Positions 53,333-60,897 of a stretch of 64,000 nt of DNA are shown here, piece after piece. How positions within the stretch are numbered: position 1 is the first letter of the stretch; each line of letters opens with the position of its first letter. A program made the position numbers and the translations under genes. This stretch comes from FEN-1073 sp963780865 (GTDB lineage Bacteria > Chloroflexota > Anaerolineae > Anaerolineales > RBG-16-64-43): contig CAWADT010000009.1 of the NCBI GenBank assembly GCA_963780865.1, positions 62,001 through 126,000 of the forward strand. Direction: 5' to 3'. The notes beneath the pieces were generated by a model. It did not search any database, was not told the origin of the DNA, and saw only the letters and a program-made list of their open reading frames with translations.

Positions 53333-54136
53333 ATGTCCCAGGCTCAATCCATCCTCATTGTCGACGACGAACCCAATCTCCGCCAATCACTGTCCATGAT
53401 CCTCCAGCGGAACGGCTACCAGGTGACCACCGCCGGGAACGCCGCCGAAGCCTTGAAATACCTGGAGGCGGGCGAATTCCATCTGGCCTTGCTGGATATC
53501 AAGATGCCGGATATGGACGGCATCACCCTCCTCGAACGGATCCGGTCCAAATATCGTTCCATGCCGATCTTCATCCTCACCGCGCATGCCACGCTGGAAA
53601 CCGCGATTCAAGCGGTTCACTGCGGAGCCAACGATTATCTGCTGAAACCCATCGAAGTGGATGTAATCCTGGAAAGGGTGAGCGGGGCGTTGCAGCAGCA
53701 CCGGCTTCCCCTGCGGCGGCGGGAAATCACCTCGCAGCTTCACGAACTGCTCTCTGAACTCCACCGGATGGAAAATCCTGCCGTGGCCGCCGCAGAAAGC
53801 GCCGCGCCCTCTGCGCCCGTCCAGGACGCGCGTTTTCTGAAACGCGGAATTTTTACGCTCGACCTCCATACGCGGACGATGCAGTCGGAGGGCCGGACCG
53901 TCCAGCTTCCCCCCTCCACGTTTAATTTTATGGTTTCGCTGCTCCGCCATTCCCCGGAACCGGTTACGTATGAGGTCCTCGTTCGAGAGGTGCAGGGATA
54001 CGAGCTCTCGCGGGCCGAAGCGCGGGAATTGGCGCGCGGGCAGGCGCACGAACTCCGCAAGGCGCTGGAACCGGATTTAAGGCATCCGCGCTACGTCATC
54101 ACGGTCCGGGACGTAGGCTATCGACTGGTCACATGA
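53333..54136 (+). CDS. Response regulator, receiver plus winged-helix-like C-terminus
   Basis: A 267-aa regulator. The receiver has the acidic pair in IVDDEPN, the phospho-acceptor Asp55 in LLDIKMPDMDG, Thr in ILTAHA and Lys in LLKPIE. After a linker rich in Ala and Pro, the C-terminus (FTLDLHTRTMQSEGRTVQLP..TFNFMVSLLRHSPEPVTYEVLV...RHPRYVITVRDVGYRLVT) matches the OmpR/PhoB-type DNA-binding fold. Start set at 53333 (MSQAQSILIVDD) with GGAG upstream. It is divergent from the large kinase, so the two probably form a two-component system. Confidence 0.87.
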   Translation: MSQAQSILIVDDEPNLRQSLSMILQRNGYQVTTAGNAAEALKYLEAGEFHLALLDIKMPDMDGITLLERIRSKYRSMPIFILTAHATLETAIQAVHCGANDYLLKPIEVDVILERVSGALQQHRLPLRRREITSQLHELLSELHRMENPAVAAAESAAPSAPVQDARFLKRGIFTLDLHTRTMQSEGRTVQLPPSTFNFMVSLLRHSPEPVTYEVLVREVQGYELSRAEARELARGQAHELRKALEPDLRHPRYVITVRDVGYRLVT

Positions 54137-54259
54137 ATAACCCGTAAAAAGAATTAATCAGCCCCAATTTTTCCCCAAGATTCCCAATTGTTCACTTGAA
54201 AAACCTATATAGAATTGAAATAGGAAGATGCCGACCTTCATCGGAAGAGGTATTGCGGG

Positions 54260-54634
54260 ATGTTTGCTCCGAAGACAATCCTGGTCGTAGACGACGATCT
54301 CAACCTCCGGCAAACCCTGGTCATCATTCTCCGCAATGCGGGATACGACGTTTCCTTTGCTGAAAATGCGGAAAAATGTCTCCTCTTGCTGCAAACCCGG
54401 AATTATGACCTTATGGTTTTAGACCACAAAATGCCGGATATGAACGGAATGACCCTCTTGTCGGCCATCCGGCGGACGTACCCAGATTTGCCGGTCTTCT
54501 TCCTTACAGGAAATGGCTCCCCCGAACTGGAAAAGGAAGCCTTGGAAAAGGGGGTAAAGGCCTATCTGGTTAAGCCCGCCGATCCCGAGAAAATCCTCGC
54601 CCTGGTTAAGTCTATTTGCCCGGTGGAATCGTAA
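54260..54634 (+). CDS. Single-domain response regulator (CheY-like)
   Basis: A 124-aa receiver-only protein: VVDDDLN, phospho-acceptor Asp55 in VLDHKMPDMNG, Thr in FLTGNG and Lys in YLVKPADPEK. It is closely related to the receiver of the preceding regulator, suggesting duplication, and lies 123 bp after it. Without an output domain, it may act as a phosphate sink or relay for the large kinase. GGAAGAGG precedes the ATG. Confidence 0.88.
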   Translation: MFAPKTILVVDDDLNLRQTLVIILRNAGYDVSFAENAEKCLLLLQTRNYDLMVLDHKMPDMNGMTLLSAIRRTYPDLPVFFLTGNGSPELEKEALEKGVKAYLVKPADPEKILALVKSICPVES

Positions 54635-54823
54635 GCAGTTTTTTTACTCCCATAGAGTTTGATTCCCATCTACAATGCGCATGACATATACCTGGAAGTA
54701 TTGCCATTCGCACCCAGCCATTGGCACTCCTGGATGGCCTATCGGATTGAGATTGAGAAGTGGGGAGAAAATATTTCCGGTTGCTGTGCCCCTACACCGG
54801 GCGGCGGGCAATCGAAGAATAAA

Positions 54824-55528
54824 TTACGGCGTGGGCGGTTGTACGGCCGATAGTCCCTTGCGCGCAAACTCCCGCAGGGCGATGAAATTTTCCTTCACCG
54901 TGCCGCGCCGGTTGTAAATCGCCGAGCCGGCCACCAGGACGGTCGCTCCGGCGGCGACGGCCATCGGCGCGGTTTTTTCGTCGATGCCCCCGTCGACCGC
55001 GATCCGGGCGGACAATCCGCGCTGGGCGAGCATTTTCCGAAGGCGGCTAATTTTTTCCAATTGCGAGGGAATGAAATCCTGGCCGCCAAAACCCGGGTTG
55101 ACCGTCATCACCTGGATCACATCCACATGGTCCAGCACTTCTTCCACGGTATCGACGGCCGTAGCCGGGCTGATGGCGACCCCCGCCTCCACTCCCATAT
55201 CATGAATCGTTTGCAAGGTTCGCCCAAGATTGGGGCAAACCTCCTGATGGACGATCAGGCGGTCGGCGCCGGACTGGGCGAAATCCCGGATGAACGAATC
55301 CGGATTATCGATCATCAGATGCACGTCCAGTTTAATCCCGACCAGCGGGCGCAACGCCAGGACGATTCCCGGCCCGAAGGTTAAATTGGGGACGAAATGG
55401 CCGTCCATCACGTCGATCTGGATCGCTTCAACGCCGGCGGATTCCGCCTCGCGGGCTTGTTCTCCCAAACAAGCGTAGTCCGCGGAGAGGATGGACGGTT
55501 CGATAATTATGTTATCCCGGTTATTCAT
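54824..55528 (-). CDS. rpe: Ribulose-phosphate 3-epimerase
   Basis: A 234-aa TIM-barrel enzyme interconverting ribulose 5-phosphate and xylulose 5-phosphate in the pentose phosphate pathway. Signature residues: EPSILSADYACL, QIDVMDGHFVPNLTFGP (catalytic Asp and metal His), DVHLMIDNP, VMTVNPGFGGQ and AVDGGI (second catalytic Asp), with a phosphate loop VAGSAIY. Length is standard. The ATG at 55528 (MNNRDNIIIEPS) is preferred to longer starts. It is isolated on the minus strand; 55529-56121 upstream is repeat-bearing intergenic DNA. Confidence 0.95.
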   Translation of the reverse strand: MNNRDNIIIEPSILSADYACLGEQAREAESAGVEAIQIDVMDGHFVPNLTFGPGIVLALRPLVGIKLDVHLMIDNPDSFIRDFAQSGADRLIVHQEVCPNLGRTLQTIHDMGVEAGVAISPATAVDTVEEVLDHVDVIQVMTVNPGFGGQDFIPSQLEKISRLRKMLAQRGLSARIAVDGGIDEKTAPMAVAAGATVLVAGSAIYNRRGTVKENFIALREFARKGLSAVQPPTP

Positions 55529-55939
55529 CGCTTTCGCGCCTTGTCCCTCGACGTCGGAGCATTCCGCCCCTCGGCTTTCGACGGCTATTAAACCACAGGC
55601 TGTGTATTTTCGTTCTCGGGACTTTTTATCCTTCCTTTCCGGGCCAAGGTTTCTTCCCCGGAGGATGCTCAAGCGAAGACCGCGAGCCTTTTTGGGCGGG
55701 GGCCTATAAGGAGTCGCCCACCGGCGTATCTCAATAGATGGAAACCTCCGGGTTCTACCTCCATCGTCCTCTCATTCCACCCCGAATGAGTCCACCACAC
55801 CTGTGGTTTTTTCCTATTGCTTTTCATCTCTGGAAAAGCCAAATAAATCAGCCTAATACTATCGTTGAAGGAAGTAACCTTCTCTCGGAAAAGGGTATTT
55901 TTATCCCGATTTCTGCATCTTTTTCAAATGAACCAAGCG

Positions 55940-56016
55940 AAGCTTGCCCCGCATTCCTATTTGTTATCGAAGCATGCGGGGCGGGCCGCACCATTCTTGG
56001 GGGTCGTTCATTGTGC
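55940..56016. repeat. Dispersed repeat with GCCCCGCATTC hairpin, copy 2
   Basis: AGCTTGCCCCGCATTCCT...GAAGCATGCGGGGC...CGCACCATTCTTGGGGGTCG. Same order and orientation as 31385-31460, with an imperfect hairpin. It lies between rpe and the peroxiredoxin gene. Confidence 0.65.
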
Positions 56017-56121
56017 CGCTGCCAATTCTTCCCATCGAAAGACAATACTTTTCCCCGCTATAATCGCTACCATAGAGAGGGGAAATAACGTCGGAACAGG
56101 CGTTTGGAAAAGGAGGAATTC

Positions 56122-56586
56122 ATGCCCAGGAAACCGCTTCAAATCGGCGAAATGGCGCCGGATTTCGAGTTGTTCAGCGACGGCGGATCGAAAGTGAAGC
56201 TATCGAGTTTCCGAGGAAAACGGGTTGTCGTATATTTTTATCCCAAAGATGACACGCCGGGGTGCACGACGCAGGCTTGCGGGTTCCGCGATAAATATCA
56301 TGTGATCGAGGAACAACATGCCATCGTTCTTGGCATCAGCCCGGACGGAGTTGAATCGCACATCCAATTCAAGAATAAATATAACCTTCCGTTCCGGCTG
56401 CTGGCGGATACCAATCACCATGTCGCGGAGGCGTACGGCGTCTGGGAAACGGGGTCCATGATCCGAAGCCATTTTGTCGTCGACGAAGCTGGGAGGCTGG
56501 CGGATATCCAGATTAAAATAAGCCCCGAGGACAGTGTCCGACAGGCGGTCGAAACGCTAAAAGCCAAGACGGCTGCAAAAGGGTAA
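56122..56586 (+). CDS. bcp: Thioredoxin-dependent peroxiredoxin, Bcp/PrxQ type
   Basis: A 154-aa thiol peroxidase that reduces hydroperoxides. The peroxidatic Cys48 and resolving Cys53 are in TPGCTTQACGFRD, the five-residue spacing of atypical two-Cys PrxQ enzymes. MAPDFELFSDGG, YFYPKDDTPG and a conserved C-terminal barrel are present. AAAAGGAGGAATTC directly before the ATG is a strong ribosome-binding site and decides the start. First of a plus-strand run continuing to nuo, though separate promoters are likely. Confidence 0.94.
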   Translation: MPRKPLQIGEMAPDFELFSDGGSKVKLSSFRGKRVVVYFYPKDDTPGCTTQACGFRDKYHVIEEQHAIVLGISPDGVESHIQFKNKYNLPFRLLADTNHHVAEAYGVWETGSMIRSHFVVDEAGRLADIQIKISPEDSVRQAVETLKAKTAAKG

Positions 56587-56689
56587 ACGCCGATTCCTGA
56601 TCCGAAGGTCGGAACGGGGAATTGGGCGGAGCGGTGGCGCCCGCGGGAGAATGTTTAGAGAACCGCCGTCGATAATTATGGAGGCAGTC

Positions 56690-57238
56690 ATGGCAACGAA
56701 AATTAATCCCGGACAGGCGAGCGCCGGGCAGCCGCGATTCCCAATCCGTTTCATAACCGAAACGCGATGGGCCTGGTTCTGGTTGATCGTGCGCCTGTAT
56801 GCGGCCTATGAATGGCTTACGGCAGGATGGGCGAAGCTAAACGACCCGGCCTGGGTCGGAAGCAAAGCGGGCGTTTCCCTGGCCGGTTTTTTAAATCATT
56901 CCCTTACCCTGGCCACGGGAGCGCATCCGACCGTCCAACCCTGGTATGCTTGGTTCGTCCAGAATGTCGTTTTGCCGCAAGTGGCCGCCTGGAGTTATCT
57001 TGTTTCGTTTGGAGAGTTTCTGGTCGGGGTCGGCCTTCTGCTTGGAATTTTTACCGGCTTTGCGGCGTTTTTCGGGGGGTTGATGAATTTCAATTACCTT
57101 CTGGCGGGTTCGGTCAGCATCAACCCGCCATTGCTTGTACTGGAGATCGGATTGGCGCTCGCCTGGCGGATTGCCGGCTGGTGGGGAGGGGATCGCTGGC
57201 TGCAACCTGCTCTGAGTAAAATCAGGATCCGCCGTTAA
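56690..57238 (+). CDS. DoxX-family membrane protein
   Basis: A 182-aa protein with four hydrophobic helices in the DoxX/TQO small-subunit pattern (RLYAAYEWLTAGWAKL, VQNVVLPQVAAWSYLVSFGEFLVGVGLLLG, AFFGGLMNFNYLLAG, LEIGLALAWRIAG). DoxX proteins are linked to quinone-dependent thiosulfate or stress-related redox functions; the precise role here is unknown. GGAGG lies five bases before the ATG at 56690. Position after a peroxiredoxin fits a redox-stress association. Confidence 0.87.
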   Translation: MATKINPGQASAGQPRFPIRFITETRWAWFWLIVRLYAAYEWLTAGWAKLNDPAWVGSKAGVSLAGFLNHSLTLATGAHPTVQPWYAWFVQNVVLPQVAAWSYLVSFGEFLVGVGLLLGIFTGFAAFFGGLMNFNYLLAGSVSINPPLLVLEIGLALAWRIAGWWGGDRWLQPALSKIRIRR

Positions 57239-57296
57239 CCCACTTGGGCGGTTCCAATCGGATGAACGGAGCTCCGAACATCGGAACGGTGAAAAA

Positions 57297-57968
57297 ATGG
57301 TGAGTGACCGAAAAGCGGATGGGATGCCTTCGCCATCTCGGTTGGAATCCTCCTCAGGGAAAATTGAGGAACGGCTGAACGCCGATCCCAAGGATCGGTT
57401 GCGCGTTGCGGAGGGCCGCCGGTTGGTTGCCGGATTAAGCGACCCGAACTCGCGGAGGCGGGCCGAGATCCGCGAGCAGTTGCTGATTTTGGGAACGGCG
57501 GCCATCCCCGCCCTCCTATCGGCCTTGGCGGATCCGAGCGTCCTCGTGCGCTGGCAAGCGGCGAAGGCGCTCAGCCAGTTTCACAATCCCGACACGGCCA
57601 ACGATCTGATGAATGCTATGGAGGACGAGGATTTTGGAGTGCGTTGGCTGGCGGCGGAAGGGCTGATCGCGATGGGCCCGGCCAGTCTGGAGGCCGTGCT
57701 GCAGGGTTTGATCTCGTGCTTCCCTTCCATCCGGATGCGCGAGGGCGCCCACCACGTTTTACACGCCATGGCGGATGGCGGGCTCCACGATGAGACAATC
57801 GAAAAGTTGTTGCGCGCGCTCCAGGGCCTGGCGACGCAGGAAGAGGTGGGCTGGGCCGCGGAACGAGCGTGGGAGAAATTGATCGCGGGCAGCCCGGCCC
57901 GTCCAGGGGACGATCACGGAAGGTCGACGGGGCAGGGCGCCTCCGATCTCTCCCGGCGCGGGGAGTAA
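57297..57968 (+). CDS. HEAT-repeat protein
   Basis: A 223-aa alpha-helical protein. From ~residue 38 it has HEAT-like repeats: GLSDPNSRRRAEIREQLLIL, ALLSALADPSVLVRWQAAKAL, DLMNAMEDEDFGVRWLAAEGL and related units. These are protein-interaction scaffolds. The N- and C-termini are polar and probably disordered. The gene sits between DoxX and M50 protease genes on the same strand. No more specific role can be inferred. Confidence 0.75.
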   Translation: MVSDRKADGMPSPSRLESSSGKIEERLNADPKDRLRVAEGRRLVAGLSDPNSRRRAEIREQLLILGTAAIPALLSALADPSVLVRWQAAKALSQFHNPDTANDLMNAMEDEDFGVRWLAAEGLIAMGPASLEAVLQGLISCFPSIRMREGAHHVLHAMADGGLHDETIEKLLRALQGLATQEEVGWAAERAWEKLIAGSPARPGDDHGRSTGQGASDLSRRGE

Positions 57969-58024
57969 ACTTTCCGGCGCCGGATTTTCGCTTCAGCGGG
58001 CGTTTGTTTGGCGGAGGAATGCCT

Positions 58025-59140
58025 ATGCGGTCGCAAACCGTCTCACTCGGTAAAATCTTCCGTATCCCCGTCCGATTGGATTATTCCTGGTTCCTGATCT
58101 TCATTCTGTTAACCTGGTTGCTGGCCGGTTCTTATTACCCCGGCGCGTACCCCAACTGGCCGGTCGCGGAGTATTGGATTTTGGGCGCCGTCACGGCCGT
58201 GATGTTTTTCGTCTGCGTGTTGCTGCACGAGTTGGGACATTCGGTTGTGGCGCAGCGCAGCGGTATCCCGGTAAATTCGATCACGTTATTCGTATTCGGC
58301 GGGGTCTCCCAGATTGCGGAGGAGCCCACCAAACCGCTTACGGATTTCTTGGTCGCCTCCACCGGTTTGGTGGTCAGCCTGGTGCTCGCGCTTGCCTTTG
58401 CCGCTTTGCAACCGGTGGTGGCGGGGATTCCGCCGCTCCTGGCTCTGGCCCAGTATCTTGCCTATATCAACGGATTGCTGCTGCTGTTCAACCTTATCCC
58501 GGGTTTTCCGCTCGACGGCGGCCGCATGTTTCGGGCCATCGTCTGGGGCGCCGTGAAGAATTTCGACCGGGCCACGCTGATCGCCGCCGTGTTGGGGCGC
58601 ATCATCGCCTTGTTGTTCATCCTGCTGGGCGTTTGGTTGATCTTCTTCGGCTCTTTCCTCAACGGCGTTTGGATTATCTTCATCGGATGGTTCCTGGAAA
58701 ACGCATCCACCGGAGAAGTCCGGCAGCAGACGCTGCGCACGCTGCTGGCGGGCCATAAAGTTTCGCAAATCATGGGCCGGAATTATGTTTCCATCCCCGC
58801 CGAGATCACCTTGCAACGGCTGGCCGACGATCATATTCTCGGGACGGGAGGGCGATTCTTCATCGTTGAAAACGCCGGGGTCGTGGCCGGGATCATGACC
58901 CTGCACAAAGTGCGCGAGATCCCGCGCGAGGAATGGTCCCGCACGCTGGTCTCGCAGGCGATGATCCCGTTCGAAAAGGTGGATTGGACCGGCCCCGACG
59001 AGGAATTGTGGGACGCCCTGCAGAAAATGAACCAGGATGGGGTCAACCAGCTCCCGGTGATGGTGGAGGGACGGATCCAGGGCGTGCTCAGTCGGGAGAA
59101 CGTCATCAGCTATCTGCAGACGATGCGGGATTTGCGCTGA
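58025..59140 (+). CDS. Site-2 protease (M50) with CBS domains
   Basis: A 371-aa intramembrane metalloprotease. HExxH is at residues 68-72 (LLHELGHSVV), the third zinc ligand is Asp164 in NLIPGFPLDGGRMF, and about six membrane helices surround them. Two CBS-like units occupy ~240-365 (VSQIMGRNYVSI...FFIVENAGVVAGIM; VSQAMIPF...QLPVMVEGRIQGVLSRENVI). CBS-M50 proteins cleave membrane-bound regulators in response to adenylate-type ligands; the substrate is unknown. The ATG at 58025 is chosen as GGAGG is seven bases upstream; an ATG at 58019 would be too close. Confidence 0.92.
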   Translation: MRSQTVSLGKIFRIPVRLDYSWFLIFILLTWLLAGSYYPGAYPNWPVAEYWILGAVTAVMFFVCVLLHELGHSVVAQRSGIPVNSITLFVFGGVSQIAEEPTKPLTDFLVASTGLVVSLVLALAFAALQPVVAGIPPLLALAQYLAYINGLLLLFNLIPGFPLDGGRMFRAIVWGAVKNFDRATLIAAVLGRIIALLFILLGVWLIFFGSFLNGVWIIFIGWFLENASTGEVRQQTLRTLLAGHKVSQIMGRNYVSIPAEITLQRLADDHILGTGGRFFIVENAGVVAGIMTLHKVREIPREEWSRTLVSQAMIPFEKVDWTGPDEELWDALQKMNQDGVNQLPVMVEGRIQGVLSRENVISYLQTMRDLR

Positions 59141-59176
59141 GGGGGCGGTTGGAATCGCGGGAAAGGACGGCGCGGC

Positions 59177-59773
59177 ATGGACGTTCCGATAAACGCCAAA
59201 GTGATTTGCTCCGACGGGGACTGCGGCCGCTCGATTTGCGCGATCCTCAATCCGGTCAACGACGGCATCACCCATGTGGTGGTGCGGGAGCCAAACCTGT
59301 CCAATCTCTCGCGTCTGGTTCCGGTCGAGCGGATCCAGGAGAGCGATCCGGACGTTATCCGGCTCTCGTGCTCCAAAGCCGAATTGGAGCACATGGAGGT
59401 ATTTTCAGAAACCGAATTCCTGCCCTACGACCTGAGCGGGACCATGTTCCTGCAGCCGTATACGGTCCCCGCCGTGGCGGGAATCGTCCTGGAGCATGAG
59501 AAAATCCCGCCGGGGGAACTCGCCGTCCGCCGCGGTTCAAGCGTGGAAGCCAGTGACGGCTACGTCGGGACGGTGGACGAATTTATCGTCGAACCGGAAC
59601 AGTACCACATCACGCATCTGGTTCTGCGCAAAGGGCATTTGTGGGATCCCCGGGACGTCACGATCCCGGTCGGGCAGATCGACCGGATTGCCGAACGGAC
59701 TGTTTTGTTAAAATTGAGCAAGGCCCAGATTGGAGCCTTGCCCGCCGTCAAGGTGAAACGGCGCTGGTCGTAG
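59177..59773 (+). CDS. PRC-barrel-like protein
   Basis: A 198-aa protein made of two PRC-barrel-like halves: MDVPINAKVICSDGDCGRSICAIL...ITHVVVREP and AVRRGSSVEASDGYVGTVDEFIV...ITHLVLRKGHLWDPRDVTIP. Such proteins bind RNA, membranes or photosystem/respiratory assembly partners. It lies 36 bp after the M50 gene and 58 bp before nuoA on the same strand, so cotranscription with either is possible. Function unknown; the genomic position suggests a membrane-complex accessory role. Confidence 0.78.
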   Translation: MDVPINAKVICSDGDCGRSICAILNPVNDGITHVVVREPNLSNLSRLVPVERIQESDPDVIRLSCSKAELEHMEVFSETEFLPYDLSGTMFLQPYTVPAVAGIVLEHEKIPPGELAVRRGSSVEASDGYVGTVDEFIVEPEQYHITHLVLRKGHLWDPRDVTIPVGQIDRIAERTVLLKLSKAQIGALPAVKVKRRWS

Positions 59774-59831
59774 CTCGCCAAACCGGCGCACGGCGCCGGG
59801 CGCCCGGATCGGCAGAAGAGGAGCCTCAAGC

Positions 59832-60263
59832 ATGCAGACACCCGTTACGGAAATCGTCTGGCCGCTGGGAGTGTACGCCGTCGCGGTTCTACTCATGGTG
59901 ACGGCGACGTTGGCGATCTCCTTCGTGCTGGGCGAACGCCATACCGGGAAGGCCACCGGCGAACCCTATGAATTGGGGATCGTCCCCGCCGGACCCTCGA
60001 GCGTCCGGTTCTCGGTCCGGTTCTATCTAGTGGCGATGTTCTTCGTCCTGTTCGATCTGGAGGCGGTGTTCATCTATGCGTGGGCCGTTTCTCTTCGGGA
60101 GGCGGGCTGGGCCGGGTTTGCGGAGATGCTGTTCTTCATCGGCGTTCTGCTGACGGCACTCGCGTACTTATGGAGAATCGGCGCTTTGGATTGGGGTTCC
60201 ATCGGCCGCAAATCGCTGCAGCTGCGCGAGAAGGGAATCCGCCGTGATACCGACGATCGATAA
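59832..60263 (+). CDS. nuoA: NADH-quinone oxidoreductase subunit A
   Basis: A 143-aa membrane subunit of respiratory complex I, part of the proton-pumping arm near the quinone site. Three helices and the conserved loop YELGIVPAG...RFSVRFYLVAMFFVLFDLEAVFIYAW, with its acidic residues, are present. It opens the nuo cluster and overlaps nuoB by 20 bp. The C-terminal tail (RKSLQLREKGIRRDTDDR) is longer than in many homologues and results from that overlap. Confidence 0.95.
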   Translation: MQTPVTEIVWPLGVYAVAVLLMVTATLAISFVLGERHTGKATGEPYELGIVPAGPSSVRFSVRFYLVAMFFVLFDLEAVFIYAWAVSLREAGWAGFAEMLFFIGVLLTALAYLWRIGALDWGSIGRKSLQLREKGIRRDTDDR

Positions 60264-60891
60264 CCCGGGCGTCAGTTTCTCCAACCCTTCCCGGCCGCAA
60301 CCGGCGGATACGCTCGAGGAGGCCGTCAAGCGCTCGGTGCTGCTGACGCGGTTGGAGGATCTGCTCGCGTGGGGGCGGAAGAATTCGATCTGGCCGTTTG
60401 GGTTCGGGCTCTCGTGCTGCTTCGTAGAGATGGCCACCAGCCTGACGAGCAAATATGATCTCGCCCGTTTCGGGTCTGAGATCATCCGCGGGACGCCCCG
60501 CGAGTCCGATATGATCATCATCGCCGGCACGGTGTTCGTCAAAATGGCGCCGGTGGTTCAGCGGCTATATGAACAGGTTATGGCTCCGCGCTGGGTGATC
60601 TCGATGGGATCCTGCGCCAATTCCGGCGGGATGTACGACATCTACAGCGTGGTCCAGGGAGTGGATAAATTCCTGCCGGTGGACGTGTACGTCCCGGGAT
60701 GCCCGCCCAATCCGTACGCGTTCATCGAAGGGCTTACTCTGCTCCAGAAGGCGGTCGGAACCGAGCACAGGCCGCTGAGCTGGGTGGTCGGGCCGCAGGG
60801 GGTAACCCGCGCGCCGCTCCCGGCGCAGCGGGATCTCAAACAAGCCGCGCGCGCCCAGGCGACGATCCTGCGCGCTCCGGACGAGGTGTAG
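60244..60891 (+). CDS. nuoB: NADH-quinone oxidoreductase subunit B
   Basis: A 215-aa complex I subunit carrying the terminal iron-sulfur cluster N2. The ligands appear in GLSCCFVEM, SMGSCANSGG and VPGCPPNPYAFIEG. The gene starts at GTG (60244) inside the end of nuoA and stops 6 bases before nuoCD, so the three are translationally linked. Its C-terminal extension (PAQRDLKQAARAQATILRAPDEV) is slightly longer than average. Confidence 0.95.
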   Translation: MIPTIDNPGVSFSNPSRPQPADTLEEAVKRSVLLTRLEDLLAWGRKNSIWPFGFGLSCCFVEMATSLTSKYDLARFGSEIIRGTPRESDMIIIAGTVFVKMAPVVQRLYEQVMAPRWVISMGSCANSGGMYDIYSVVQGVDKFLPVDVYVPGCPPNPYAFIEGLTLLQKAVGTEHRPLSWVVGPQGVTRAPLPAQRDLKQAARAQATILRAPDEV

Positions 60892-60897
60892 AGGCGC

